Shown here: piece after piece, positions 1 through 11,903 of the stretch
How the letters are laid out: each line of letters opens with the position of its first letter
How positions within the stretch are numbered: position 1 is the stretch's first letter
Source of the DNA: Betaproteobacteria bacterium
GTDB lineage: Bacteria; Pseudomonadota; Gammaproteobacteria; Burkholderiales; SG8-41
Direction of reading: 5' to 3'
Assembly (NCBI GenBank): GCA_025363575.1
Contig: JANYDM010000123.1
Span: forward strand, 21,736-85,735
Length of the DNA stretch: 64,000 bases
Notes under the pieces: generated by a model
What the model was told of the DNA's origin: nothing
The model's input: only the letters and a program-made list of their open reading frames with translations
Database searches by the model: none
Made by a program: the position numbers and the translations under genes

Positions 1-216
1 CGCGACGCTACCAAGCGCCGGCAGTTATCGAAGTATTCGTGGCTGTTCTCGCTCGACGCGCGACTGAATGACGTGATGCAGACGCTGGTGAACCATCTCG
101 GCGTCGAACACCATTCGTTTACCGTTGCCGAGATGAAGTCCGGCGAAGGCCTTGCCTACGACGCCGAAAAACGCTTCGTCTGCGAGTTCTACGCGAAAAA
201 CTGGATGGATGACTGA
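1..216 (+). CDS. C-terminal fragment of an unidentified protein
   Basis: The window opens inside a reading frame in frame 1 that ends at TGA 214-216 and gives the last 71 residues of a protein ending in KNWMDD. Codon use is typical of the neighbouring genes, so it looks like a real gene cut by the window edge. I recognise no domain in the visible part. It converges with polA; the two stop codons are about 50 bp apart, and the gap holds an imperfect inverted repeat around 244-280 (AGCTCACT / AGTGAGCT arms) that could end transcription. Function cannot be assigned without the upstream sequence. Confidence 0.6.
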   Translation, partial: RDATKRRQLSKYSWLFSLDARLNDVMQTLVNHLGVEHHSFTVAEMKSGEGLAYDAEKRFVCEFYAKNWMDD

Positions 217-268
217 TCGACGCGCGGGCGCGCCGCTCCCGTAGAGCTCACTCTAAGTTGGTCGCTCT

Positions 269-3004
269 TTAGTGAGCTTTGTCCCAGTTAGCGCCGGTAC
301 CCACATCGACCACCAAAGGCACGGCCAGCTCGGCCACGCCGCCCATTAGCTCCGGCAGTCGGCGCTGGACCGTCGCCAGTTCGGCGTCGGGCACTTCGAG
401 CACGAGTTCGTCGTGCACCTGCATGATGAGCATGGTTCTGAGGCGGTCGGTCTCGAGCCAGCGCTGGACTTCGATCATCGCGAGCTTGACGAGATCGGCG
501 GCGGTACCCTGCATGGGCGCGTTGATCGCTGCGCGTTCCGCGCCTTGCCGCCGCATGCCGTTGCTGGAGCGGATTTCGGGCAGCCACAACCGGCGGCCGA
601 ACACCGTTTCGACGTAGCCCTGCTCGCGCGCCTTTTCGCGCGTCGTTCGCATGTACTCCGCCACCCCCGGGTAGCGGGCGAAATAACGGTCCATGTAGAG
701 TTGCGCGGCAGCGCGCTCTATGCCGAGCTGGCTCGAGAGACCGAACACCGACATCCCGTAAATGAGGCCGAAGTTGATGACCTTGGCGTAGCGGCGCTGC
801 TCGGCATCGACCGCGCCGGGTTCGAGGCCGAACACTTCGGCGGCAGTAGCGCGGTGTATGTCCTCGCCAGCAGCGAAGGCTTTGAGCAGGCCTGCATCCT
901 GCGATATGTGCGCCATGATGCGCAATTCGATCTGCGAGTAGTCCGCCGACACGATCTTGCTGCCCGGCGGTGCTACGAACGCCTCGCGAATGCGCCGGCC
1001 CTCGGCGTTGCGTATCGGGATGTTTTGCAGATTGGGATCAGTGCTCGAAAGTCGTCCGGTGATGGCTACCGCCTGCGCATAGTTAGTGTGCACGCGGCCG
1101 GTGCCCGGATTGATCATGCGAGGCAGTTTGTCGGTGTACGTCGATTTAAGTTTGGCGATCCCGCGATACTCGAGCAGCAGCTTGGGCAATGGATGGTCCA
1201 GCGCCAGTTGGGCAAGCGCGTCCTCATCGGTTGACGGCGTGCCGGAAGGCGTTTTCTTCACGGGCTTGATGCCGAGCTTGCCGAACAGTATTTCCTGAAT
1301 TTGCTTTGGGGAATTCAAGTTGAACGGCTGCCCCGCCTGCTGGTGGGCTTCCGCCTCGAGCCGCAGCATTTTCGCGCCCAGTTCACCGCTATGCGCGGCG
1401 AGCAGCGCCGCATCGAGCAGGACGCCATTGCGTTCCATCTTCTGCAGCACCGTCAAGATCGGCAGCTCGATCTCGCCATAGATCCTGGCAAGCTTGGCGT
1501 CGCGTTCGACCTGCGGATACAGCGCGTGGTGCAACTGCAACGTAATGTCGGCGTCCTCAGCCGCGTATTCAGTCGCGCGCTCGATAGAGACCTGGTCGAA
1601 ACAGATCTGGCCGGCGCCCTTGCCGCACACTTCCGTGAACACCAGGGTTTTGACGCCGAGGTGGCGCTCGGCCATGTTGTCCATGTCGTGCGGCTTGTGG
1701 CTTTCGACGACGTACGACTGCAGCAGCGTATCGTGCGCGATGCCGGCAAGCCGGATACCATGGTTGGCCAGAATATGCGAATCGTATTTCAGGTTCTGCC
1801 CGAGTTTGGGCCGGCTCGCATCTTCGAGCCACGGTTTGAGCCTGGCGAGCGTCGCATCAATGCCGAGCTGATCGGGGGCGCCGGGATATACATGCACGAG
1901 CGGCAGGTATGCCGCGCTACCGGGCGCAATCGAAAACGACATGCCGACCAGTCGTGCCTGCATCGGATCCAGGCCCGTCGTCTCGGTATCGAAAGAGGTC
2001 AAATCCGCTGCGGCGATGCGCGCGAGCCATGCGTCCAGTTGCGCTTCGCTGAGGATTGTTTCGTAGTTGCGCTCTGTATTCGCGGTTACCGTTGCGACGG
2101 CAGGGACGGCGGCGGGACGTTCAGCAGGCAATGCGTCGTGCTCCGCGCTCATTGCGGCACCGTCGAGCTCGCGCCGCCACGTCCTGAATTCAAAGCGGTC
2201 GAACAGCTCGGCAAGCCGGGGCTTGTCCGGAGGCGTATGGGCGAGATCCGTAATCTTGATCGGCAACTCGACATCGCACTTGATGGTCAGAAGCCCGCGC
2301 GCCTGTGGCAGCCACGTCAGCACCTTGCGCAGATTGTCGCCGACCGCGCCGCCAACTTCCGCCGCGCGGTCGATAACGCTGTCGAGCGTCCCGTACTGCG
2401 CCAGCCACTTGACCGCGGTTTTGGGGCCGACCTTGTCGACACCCGGCACGTTGTCGATCGCATCGCCGACGAGCGTCAGGTAATCGACGATGCGTTCGGG
2501 CTTGACGCCGAATTTCTTTTCGACGCCGGCTTCGTCGAGTGTTTCGTTTGACATCGTGTTGACGAGCGTGACCAGCGGATTGACGAGTTGCGTCATGTCC
2601 TTGTCGCCCGTAGACACTATCGTGCGCATGCCTTGCTGCGTGGCCTGACAGGCCAGCGTGCCTATGACGTCGTCGGCTTCGACGCCGTCGACAATCAGCA
2701 GCGGCCAGCCCATCGCCCGTATTGTCTCAAGCAGCGGCTCGATCTGTAGCGCGAGATCGTCCGGCATCGCCGAGCGTGTCGCCTTGTATTCCGGGTAGAT
2801 GTCGTCGCGAAACGTCTTGCCTTTGGCGTCGAATATGCAGGCGCTATAATCGGCGGGAAAATCCTTGTGCAGCTTGCGCAGCATATTTAGCACGCCGTAT
2901 ATCGCGTTGGTCGGCTCGCCTTTGCTATTGCGCAAGTCGGTTATCGCGTGAAACGCGCGATACAGGTACGATGAACCGTCCACCAGCAGTAGTGTCTTGG
3001 TCAT
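269..3004 (-). CDS. polA: DNA polymerase I
   Basis: A 911-residue protein, full length for the family. The N-terminal ~290 residues are the 5'-3' exonuclease/flap nuclease (start LLLVDGSSYLYRAFHA, later STGDKDMTQLV and GVDKVGPKTAVKWL). The middle carries an intact 3'-5' proofreading site (SFDTETTGLDP). The C-terminal half is the family A polymerase: motif A (SADYSQIELRIMAH), motif B (RRYAKVINFGLIYGMS) and motif C (MQVHDELVLEVP). It fills gaps in DNA repair and removes Okazaki primers. Both nuclease sites look active, unlike homologues that lost proofreading. It is divergent from the LOG-family gene, with only 39 bp between the start codons. Confidence 0.98.
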   Translation of the reverse strand: MTKTLLLVDGSSYLYRAFHAITDLRNSKGEPTNAIYGVLNMLRKLHKDFPADYSACIFDAKGKTFRDDIYPEYKATRSAMPDDLALQIEPLLETIRAMGWPLLIVDGVEADDVIGTLACQATQQGMRTIVSTGDKDMTQLVNPLVTLVNTMSNETLDEAGVEKKFGVKPERIVDYLTLVGDAIDNVPGVDKVGPKTAVKWLAQYGTLDSVIDRAAEVGGAVGDNLRKVLTWLPQARGLLTIKCDVELPIKITDLAHTPPDKPRLAELFDRFEFRTWRRELDGAAMSAEHDALPAERPAAVPAVATVTANTERNYETILSEAQLDAWLARIAAADLTSFDTETTGLDPMQARLVGMSFSIAPGSAAYLPLVHVYPGAPDQLGIDATLARLKPWLEDASRPKLGQNLKYDSHILANHGIRLAGIAHDTLLQSYVVESHKPHDMDNMAERHLGVKTLVFTEVCGKGAGQICFDQVSIERATEYAAEDADITLQLHHALYPQVERDAKLARIYGEIELPILTVLQKMERNGVLLDAALLAAHSGELGAKMLRLEAEAHQQAGQPFNLNSPKQIQEILFGKLGIKPVKKTPSGTPSTDEDALAQLALDHPLPKLLLEYRGIAKLKSTYTDKLPRMINPGTGRVHTNYAQAVAITGRLSSTDPNLQNIPIRNAEGRRIREAFVAPPGSKIVSADYSQIELRIMAHISQDAGLLKAFAAGEDIHRATAAEVFGLEPGAVDAEQRRYAKVINFGLIYGMSVFGLSSQLGIERAAAQLYMDRYFARYPGVAEYMRTTREKAREQGYVETVFGRRLWLPEIRSSNGMRRQGAERAAINAPMQGTAADLVKLAMIEVQRWLETDRLRTMLIMQVHDELVLEVPDAELATVQRRLPELMGGVAELAVPLVVDVGTGANWDKAH

Positions 3005-3043
3005 CGCGCTTCAGTGGAACGCAGGCAGATAAGGGGGTCGAAC

Positions 3044-3760
3044 ATGAGTCAATTCACCAAGAGCCCGCCGCTCGCAATATCCGAGCCCGGATGGTCGGCG
3101 CGCGAATCCTGGCGCATGTTCGGCATTATGTCAGAATTCGTCGAGGCGGCAGAACGCCTCGGCAACATACAACCTGCGGTCAGCATGTTCGGCAGCGCGC
3201 GCGTGCCGGTCGACCATCCGTACTTCGCGCTCGGCGAAGATATCGCGCGCCGCCTGTCGGATGCCGGCTTCAGCGTGATTTCGGGCGGCGGGCCGGGCAT
3301 GATGGAAGCGTTCAACAAGGGCGCCTACTTCGGCAAATCGCCTGCGATCGGGCTCAACATCGAGCTACCGCGCGAGCAGTTCCCCAACACTTATCAGAAT
3401 ATCAGCCTGTCGTTCCGCCATTTCTTCGCGCGCAAAGTCACCTTTGTGCGGTTTGCGACGGCGTACGTCGTGCTGCCCGGCGGCTTCGGCACGCTCGACG
3501 AATTGCTCGACGCGCTGACGCTGGTGCAGACGCACAAGATCCGCCGCATGCCCATCATCCTCGTCCATACGCCGTTCTGGCGCGGACTGGTCGACTGGCT
3601 GCACGAGCGACTGGTAGCCGAAAACATGATTGCCGCGGACGACATGGATTTGCTGCAGCTGATCGACGGCCCCCAGCAGGTGGTCGACGCAATACTCGAC
3701 TACTACGAGAAGCGGGGCTTTGCACCCGACGCAGCGCGCGAGTCCATGCTGACTCTATAG
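3044..3760 (+). CDS. LOG family (TIGR00730) nucleotide 5'-monophosphate phosphoribohydrolase
   Basis: A 238-residue Rossmann-fold protein with the two LOG-family signatures: SGGGPGMMEAFNKGA and PGGFGTLDELLD. The family hydrolyses cytokinin riboside or other nucleoside 5'-monophosphates to base and ribose 5-phosphate; many bacterial members act in general nucleotide turnover. The ATG at 3044 was chosen because AAGGGGG lies 6-7 bases upstream; a GTG at 3014 would add residues across that ribosome site. It shares a short divergent promoter region with polA. Exact substrate is unknown. Confidence 0.9.
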   Translation: MSQFTKSPPLAISEPGWSARESWRMFGIMSEFVEAAERLGNIQPAVSMFGSARVPVDHPYFALGEDIARRLSDAGFSVISGGGPGMMEAFNKGAYFGKSPAIGLNIELPREQFPNTYQNISLSFRHFFARKVTFVRFATAYVVLPGGFGTLDELLDALTLVQTHKIRRMPIILVHTPFWRGLVDWLHERLVAENMIAADDMDLLQLIDGPQQVVDAILDYYEKRGFAPDAARESMLTL

Positions 3761-3862
3761 GACTCGTCCTGCAACATGACGGGCATTGCCTGCTTTATAT
3801 TTCGCTCCGAAAAGCCGATAATACGCACGTGTCATGAAGGATGACGGCCACGAGGAATCAAC

Positions 3863-4198
3863 ATGCGTAACCTGCTAGCCATAGTGTTTTTCTGCGCTGC
3901 GCTGCCGGCCATGGCCGCCGACCGTCCGGGTAACCTGCAGCCTATCCCCGACCCGCCGCCGCCGCCGCCCGGCTTCGAGCTGGATCCGGCGCTCGAGCCG
4001 CAGGTCACGATTCTGAAACGCGGCACCGACACTGTCGAAGAATACCGCGTCGGCGGCAAGCTCTACATGCTCAAAGTGACGCCCGCCCGCGGCGCGGCGT
4101 ACTATCTGATCGACGAAAAAGGCGACGGCAAGATGTCGCGGCAGGAAACGTTTGATTTCGGCCTGCGTCCGCCGATGTGGGTCATCCATTCCTGGTAA
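3863..4198 (+). CDS. DUF2782 periplasmic protein
   Basis: A 111-residue protein with a signal peptide (MRNLLAIVFFCAALPAMAA), a proline-rich linker (PDPPPPPPGFELDP) and the DUF2782 core (EEYRVGGKLYMLKVTP, ending FGLRPPMWVIHSW). It is small, conserved and uncharacterised, and is commonly found near polA and thrB in Betaproteobacteria. The start follows GAGGAATCAAC. It precedes thrB by 64 bp in the same direction, so it may be co-transcribed with it. No enzymatic role can be inferred from the sequence. Confidence 0.85.
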   Translation: MRNLLAIVFFCAALPAMAADRPGNLQPIPDPPPPPPGFELDPALEPQVTILKRGTDTVEEYRVGGKLYMLKVTPARGAAYYLIDEKGDGKMSRQETFDFGLRPPMWVIHSW

Positions 4199-4262
4199 AG
4201 CGGGCCTGCGCACGCCGCGGCGCGATCACTGCGTGATGACGGCGAAATCTGATCGGTAAAGT

Positions 4263-5213
4263 ATGGCCATATACACTGTAGTCACGCCGGAAGAGCTCGC
4301 AGCGTGGCTCAGAAATTATTCGCTCGGCACTCTCGTGGAGTTGAAGGGCATCGCAGCCGGCATTGAGAACACGAACTACTTTGTCACCACCACGCACGGC
4401 CGCTACGTCCTCACGCTGTTCGAGATCCTGCAGGCGCACGAACTGCCGTTCTACATGAACCTGATGGCGCACCTTGCGCGCCATGGCATACCGTGCCCGC
4501 AACCGATCGCCAATTTCAGGAACGAAAACCTGAGCGAGCTCAACGCCAAGCCGGCCAGCATATTTACCTGCGTGCCCGGTGCGGATCTGCGCGAGACTGA
4601 TGCCGCGCACTGCGCCGTTATCGGCGAGCTGCTGGCGGAAATGCATCTCGCCGGCCGCAGTTTTGACGCGAGCATGGTCAATCCGCGCGGCCCGCGCTGG
4701 TGGACCGCGGCGATGCCGCGCGTACTGCCGTTTATCGATGCGCCTGCTGCCGCGCTGCTGCGCGCCGAAATCGCGTACCAGGCGCAGCATCGGCAAGACG
4801 AGCTGCCGCGCGGAGCCATCCACGCCGATCTTTTTCGCGACAACGTACTGTGGGACGGTGCGCGCGTGGGCGGGGTCATCGATTTTTACTTTGCGTGCAC
4901 CGACGTGCTGCTGTACGACGTGGCGATCACAGTCAACGACTGGTGCGCCACGACAGCGCCCGCGCTCGACACCGGGCGCGCGCGCGCGCTGCTCGACGCC
5001 TACCATCGCGTGCGCCCGTTCAATGCAGCGGAGCGCGCCGCTTGGTCGGTCATGCTGCGCGCGGGCGCGCTGCGCTTCTGGGTCTCGCGGTTGTACGATA
5101 TGCATCTGCCGCGGCCGGGCGCGCTGGTGCACGCCAAAGACCCCGCGTTTTTCCAGCGCCTGCTCGATCATCACGTCGCTCACGCGGGCGCGCTTGCGCC
5201 ATTGCCCGCCTGA
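4263..5213 (+). CDS. thrB: Homoserine kinase (ThrB, aminoglycoside-phosphotransferase-fold type)
   Basis: A 316-residue cytosolic kinase that phosphorylates homoserine in threonine biosynthesis. It belongs to the APH-like ThrB class, not the GHMP class: GIENTNYFVTT near the N terminus, and the catalytic loop HADLFRDNVLW followed by GGVIDFYFAC, which supplies the metal-binding aspartate. The length is standard. The stop is 2 bp before the start of the membrane protein at 5216, so the two are very likely one transcript. Confidence 0.96.
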   Translation: MAIYTVVTPEELAAWLRNYSLGTLVELKGIAAGIENTNYFVTTTHGRYVLTLFEILQAHELPFYMNLMAHLARHGIPCPQPIANFRNENLSELNAKPASIFTCVPGADLRETDAAHCAVIGELLAEMHLAGRSFDASMVNPRGPRWWTAAMPRVLPFIDAPAAALLRAEIAYQAQHRQDELPRGAIHADLFRDNVLWDGARVGGVIDFYFACTDVLLYDVAITVNDWCATTAPALDTGRARALLDAYHRVRPFNAAERAAWSVMLRAGALRFWVSRLYDMHLPRPGALVHAKDPAFFQRLLDHHVAHAGALAPLPA

Positions 5214-5215
5214 TC

Positions 5216-5977
5216 ATGCAGATACGCACCGTCGAAGCGGCGAACGGCTGGCGTTGGCTCGTGCAGGGCATGCTGATTTTTCGCACAGACCCGCCGCGCT
5301 GGTTGCTGCTGATCGGCATACTGTTTATCGGCAGCAGGTTGCTGCTGGTGATCCCGTACCTTGGCCTGCTCGTCATGCTGGTGACGCCGAATTTCCTCGC
5401 CGGCCTCGCCCACGGCGCGCAGGCGGTCGCGCAAGGCAAGCCGTTACGGCCCGGCTATCTCGCGAGCGGCTTTCTCAAAAATGCGACTTATCTCATTACG
5501 CTGGGTGCCGTCTCGCTGGCCGGGCAGTTCCTGATGGTGGCCGCGATGACGGCGGTTGCCGGCGATGCGCTGTCCGGGATTGCAAAAACAATGGCGGCGG
5601 CCGAGGTCACCGCGGACACCGTCGAAGCCATGCGGACGGTGGCGCCGCAGCTGCTGTTAAGCACGCTGGCCGGCCTCGCCATTTCGCTGCCGCTCACGCT
5701 CGCTGTATGGTTCTCGCCGCTGCTGGTGTTCTTCGACGACATCAAGCCGGTGCCGGCCATGCTCCTAAGTCTGCGCGCATGCATCAGCAACGGCTTGCCG
5801 CTTCTCGTCTACTGCGCCGCCGTCATGGGCCCTCTGTTCGTGATGCTGAAGCTTGGCATGGTGCTCACGCGCCAGCCTGATCTCGGCGTCTGGTTACTGG
5901 CGCCCATCCTCGTCCCGTCGCTATACGCGAGCTATCTGGACGTCTTCGTGCGCGACCCCGCCGCGCCGGAGCAATAG
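5216..5977 (+). CDS. BPSS1780-type multi-pass membrane protein
   Basis: A 253-residue integral membrane protein with a conserved N terminus (RTVEAANGWRWLVQG) followed by at least four or five hydrophobic helices (for example LLLIGILFIGSRLLLVIPYL and the helix from ~180). This matches the uncharacterised BPSS1780 family, usually found beside thrB and uvrD in Betaproteobacteria. The ATG at 5216 nearly abuts the thrB stop, which supports translational coupling. The function is unknown; the strict neighbourhood is the best clue. It ends 26 bp before the convergent uvrD stop. Confidence 0.85.
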   Translation: MQIRTVEAANGWRWLVQGMLIFRTDPPRWLLLIGILFIGSRLLLVIPYLGLLVMLVTPNFLAGLAHGAQAVAQGKPLRPGYLASGFLKNATYLITLGAVSLAGQFLMVAAMTAVAGDALSGIAKTMAAAEVTADTVEAMRTVAPQLLLSTLAGLAISLPLTLAVWFSPLLVFFDDIKPVPAMLLSLRACISNGLPLLVYCAAVMGPLFVMLKLGMVLTRQPDLGVWLLAPILVPSLYASYLDVFVRDPAAPEQ

Positions 5978-6003
5978 GCGCTTGTCGCGCACTCACTAGG
6001 CAC

Positions 6004-8211
6004 TCACGCAGCGCTCAGCTTCGCGTATTCAAGCGCGAGCCACTTCGTGCCGTTGCGATGGAAGTTGACCTGGACGCGCGCATCATTGCCGCGGCCCTCG
6101 GCGTTGACAATGACGCCGTTGCCGAACTTGGGGTGCGTCACGTTCTGGCCGATGCGCCATGGCGAAGAGTGATCCGGCAGACCGGGCGCGCACGTTGCCG
6201 CCACATAGCCGCCACGATGTTCGCGCGCCTCCGGCGCCTGCGCATACGCACGCGCATTTGCATAAGCACCCGCGCGGTTAATGCGTTTCAGCAGTCCCTC
6301 CGGAATTTCGCTGAAAAAACTCGACGCAATGTTGTAGCGCGTCTGGCCGTGCAGCATGCGGCTCTGCGCGAAAGATAAGTACAGGCGCCGCCGCGCGCGC
6401 GTCAGCGCCACGTACATGAGGCGCCGTTCCTCCTCCTTGCCGTCGGCTTCGGACAGGCTGTTCTCGTGCGGGAACAGTCCCTCTTCGAGACCGCTAATGA
6501 ACACGCTGTGGAATTCGAGGCCTTTCGCCGAATGCACGCTCATCAACTGCAGGGCGTCGGCACCCGCCTGCGCCTGGTTGTCGCCCGCCTCCAATGCGGC
6601 GTGCGCCAGAAAGCCCGCGAGGCTCGTATCGCCCTGACCTTCGTCGTCGACGAAGCCCGTCGCCGCGTTGATGAGTTCGTCGAGATTTTCGAGCCGGTCG
6701 GCGCCCTCGCGCTCTTTCGCATAGAACGCTTTGAGCCCGCTGTGCTCGATCACATGTCCGATAATTTCCGGCAACGGCAGCCCCGCGCAGGCCGCGCGCA
6801 TGCCGGCGATCAGCGCGACAAAGGCATCGACACCTTTTCTGGGCGCGGCCGCGTCGTCGCGCGCGCTTTTTTCAAGCGACTTTTCCTTCGCCGCCGTCCA
6901 CAGGCTGACACCGCCGGCGCGCGCCAGGTCCTGCAATTGTTCCAGCGCGCGGTTGCCGATGCCGCGCGTCGGAAAATTGATGATGCGCAGCAGCGCGCCG
7001 TCGTCTTCATCGCTCGCCAGCACGCGCAGATAGGCGAGCGCGTGTTTGATTTCCTGGCGCTCGAAAAAACGCAAACCGCCGTAGACGCGGTACGACATGC
7101 CGGCATTGAACAGCGCATGCTCGAGCACACGCGACTGCGCATTCGAGCGATACAACAGCGCGATTTCCGACAAACGCAAACCGTCATGATGCAGCGACTT
7201 CACTTCTTCGACGATAAAGCCGGCCTCGTCGATGTCGGTGCCCGCTTCGTACACTCGCAGCGGCTCGCCTTTGCCTTCTGCCGTCCACAGGTTCTTGCCC
7301 AGCCGCCGGCGGTTGTGATCGATCAGCGCATTGGCGGCGTCGAGGATATGCCCGTGCGAGCGGTAGTTCTGTTCAAGCTTGATCACCTTTTCGACGGCGA
7401 AATCGCGCTGCAGGTCATGCATGTTGGCGGCGGAGGCGCCCCTGAACGCATAGATCGACTGGTCGTCGTCGCCGACCGCGAAGATCGCGTTATCCTTGCC
7501 GGCGAGCATGCGCAGCCATAGATACTGCAGGCGGTTGGTGTCCTGGAACTCGTCGACGAGGATATGGCGGAAACGTCCGCGGTAATGGTCGCGCAGCAGT
7601 TCGTTGCGGTTCAGGAGCTCATAGCACCGCAGCAGCAGTTCCGCGAAATCAACCACGCCTTCGCGCTGGCATTGCTCGTCGTAGAGCGCATAGAGCTCTT
7701 TCATGCGGCGCGAAAAGCCGTCGTAGTCGTCGGCGTCCGCCGCGCGCTTGCCGGCATCCTTGTGGCTGTTGATGTACCAGGCGATCTGGCGCGCCGGAAA
7801 TTTCTCTTCGTCGACGTTCGCCGCCTTCATCATGCGCTTGATCAGCGCGAGCTGGTCCTGGCTGTCGAGTATCTGAAAGAGCGGCGGCAATCCCGCGTCG
7901 CCGGAATGCGCGCGCAGCATACGGTTGCACAGTCCGTGAAAAGTGCCCACCCACATACCGCGCGTGTTGATCGGCAGCATCGCGCTGATGCGCGCCAGCA
8001 TTTCCTTCGCTGCCTTGTTGGTGAACGTCACCGCGAGCAGGCCGGCCGGGCTCGCCTGACCGGTCTGGATCAGCCACGCGATGCGCGTGGTCAGCACGCG
8101 CGTTTTGCCGCTGCCGGCGCCAGCTAGGATCAGTGCCGACTGGTGCGGCAGCGTGACGGCTTCGAGCTGGGGTTCGTTAAGACCGGCGAGAAAGGACGGC
8201 GGCGACGACAT
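6004..8211 (-). CDS. uvrD: UvrD-type DNA helicase II
   Basis: A 735-residue superfamily 1A 3'-5' helicase. Motifs in order: Q motif (LNEPQLEAV), Walker A (AGAGSGKTRVLTTRI), motif Ia (VTFTNKAAKEM), Walker B (LVDEFQDTN), motif III (GDDDQSIYAFRGA), motif IV (QNYRS) and motif VI (VALTRARRRLYLSFA). UvrD unwinds DNA in mismatch and nucleotide excision repair. The C-terminal tail has the typical tudor-like extension (WRIGQNVTHPKFGNGVIV) that contacts RNA polymerase in UvrD/PcrA proteins. Rep is the main alternative, but the length and tail favour UvrD. Confidence 0.95.
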   Translation of the reverse strand: MSSPPSFLAGLNEPQLEAVTLPHQSALILAGAGSGKTRVLTTRIAWLIQTGQASPAGLLAVTFTNKAAKEMLARISAMLPINTRGMWVGTFHGLCNRMLRAHSGDAGLPPLFQILDSQDQLALIKRMMKAANVDEEKFPARQIAWYINSHKDAGKRAADADDYDGFSRRMKELYALYDEQCQREGVVDFAELLLRCYELLNRNELLRDHYRGRFRHILVDEFQDTNRLQYLWLRMLAGKDNAIFAVGDDDQSIYAFRGASAANMHDLQRDFAVEKVIKLEQNYRSHGHILDAANALIDHNRRRLGKNLWTAEGKGEPLRVYEAGTDIDEAGFIVEEVKSLHHDGLRLSEIALLYRSNAQSRVLEHALFNAGMSYRVYGGLRFFERQEIKHALAYLRVLASDEDDGALLRIINFPTRGIGNRALEQLQDLARAGGVSLWTAAKEKSLEKSARDDAAAPRKGVDAFVALIAGMRAACAGLPLPEIIGHVIEHSGLKAFYAKEREGADRLENLDELINAATGFVDDEGQGDTSLAGFLAHAALEAGDNQAQAGADALQLMSVHSAKGLEFHSVFISGLEEGLFPHENSLSEADGKEEERRLMYVALTRARRRLYLSFAQSRMLHGQTRYNIASSFFSEIPEGLLKRINRAGAYANARAYAQAPEAREHRGGYVAATCAPGLPDHSSPWRIGQNVTHPKFGNGVIVNAEGRGNDARVQVNFHRNGTKWLALEYAKLSAA

Positions 8212-8253
8212 GAAAAGTGTTCCGGGGCAGACGCCCGATTATAGTGCCTGCAC

Positions 8254-8285
8254 AAAAAAAGGCGGCCAGCGCTGACGCTGGCCGC
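8254..8285 (-). terminator. Rho-independent terminator of the FecR-SPOR gene
   Basis: Read on the minus strand, a perfect 10-bp stem GCGGCCAGCG / CGCTGGCCGC with a TCAG loop is followed directly by a run of seven T. It lies just after the FecR-SPOR stop codon and before uvrD. Confidence 0.93.
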
Positions 8286-8304
8286 AGCGAATTCATGCGC
8301 GCGC

Positions 8305-9189
8305 TTACTTGGCGACTTTGGGCTCGGCAATGCCCATCTTGCCCTTCAGCTTGTCGCCGAGCGCGGCGGCTTCCTGTTTGCTCGCCAGGTGCGATATGCG
8401 CACGCGATAGTTGGTGCCGGCCTCCGTCTTTACGGGGCGAATTTCTGCGGCATAGCCGGCATTGCGCAGCTGGTCGTAAATCTTGAGCGCCCCGTCCTGG
8501 TTGTCCGCGTCGGCCAGATAGACGCGCCATTTTCCGTCTTTGCGCAGCGCGCCGGCACCCGGCGCGATGTCGGTTTCCTGCGACCATGTGGCGAGCTGTT
8601 CCTTCGAAACCGGCGCGACGGGCTCGGGCGGCTTGTCTTTCGGCGCGATGTAGAACGACATCGGCTGGTCCATCGTAAACGCCTGGTCGCCGCGCGTAAC
8701 GTCGACCTTGCCCTCGATGAGGCATGCGATATCGCGCGTCTTGTCCGATTTGCCCCATAGATCAGTGCCGCGGATGCCGACGGTGATGGTCACCAGCCGC
8801 ACCTTGACATCGCGCTCGCCGCGGAATTTGGACAGGGCCTGCGTGGTGAAGCGGAACGCGCCGCTCAAAACGTCGAGCGACGCAGTCACGACTTCCTTGA
8901 GTTTGATTTTCTGCTGCTTGAGGTCGTCAAGCGCGAGCATGCCGTTCTCGCCGAGCTTGACGAGGCTGCCGTCAGCGAGCCGCAGCAGCGCGCGCGCGCC
9001 GGGCCCGGTGATCACGCGGTCTTTGTTGATGAGCAGCGCCCCGGGTGACAGCGCATCGCGCGCGCCGTTCGCGTGCTCGACCCACGCCGGCATCTGCACG
9101 CCTTCGACTACGACGCCGGACTTCGCCGCCGCATGAGCGCAACTTGCACCGAGCAGCAGCACCAGCGTAAAAAAGGTTTTGATTTTCAT
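8305..9189 (-). CDS. Periplasmic FecR-domain protein with C-terminal SPOR domain
   Basis: A 294-residue exported protein. The signal peptide is MKIKTFFTLVLLLGASCAHAAA. Residues ~40-180 resemble a FecR beta domain (VITGPGARALLRLADGSLVKLGENG and TVGIRGTDLWG). The C-terminal ~70 residues form a SPOR domain (KWRVYLADADNQDGALKIYDQLRNAGY... YRVRISH), which binds denuded peptidoglycan at division sites. The start at 9189 has GGGAGG upstream; longer start choices lack support. It lacks the anti-sigma transmembrane layout of true FecR, so it is more likely a wall-associated protein than an iron regulator. It is divergent from leuS. Confidence 0.85.
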   Translation of the reverse strand: MKIKTFFTLVLLLGASCAHAAAKSGVVVEGVQMPAWVEHANGARDALSPGALLINKDRVITGPGARALLRLADGSLVKLGENGMLALDDLKQQKIKLKEVVTASLDVLSGAFRFTTQALSKFRGERDVKVRLVTITVGIRGTDLWGKSDKTRDIACLIEGKVDVTRGDQAFTMDQPMSFYIAPKDKPPEPVAPVSKEQLATWSQETDIAPGAGALRKDGKWRVYLADADNQDGALKIYDQLRNAGYAAEIRPVKTEAGTNYRVRISHLASKQEAAALGDKLKGKMGIAEPKVAK

Positions 9190-9262
9190 TGCAGCCTCCC
9201 ATGATTTCCGGTCATGCAACCTATACGCGCGCGGAGCGGATTTGGATGCGGTGCAGGTATAA

Positions 9263-11887
<2,625 letters not shown>

Positions 11888-11903
11888 TTTCGAGGTGCTA
11901 CAT

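Noticed and set aside
413..2551. Long open frames on the plus strand opposite polA
   Set aside because: They are antisense shadows caused by high GC; polA matches its family over its full length.
4700..5977. Long frame continuing from inside thrB into the membrane protein
   Set aside because: The part inside thrB is out of frame with thrB; the real start is the ATG at 5216.
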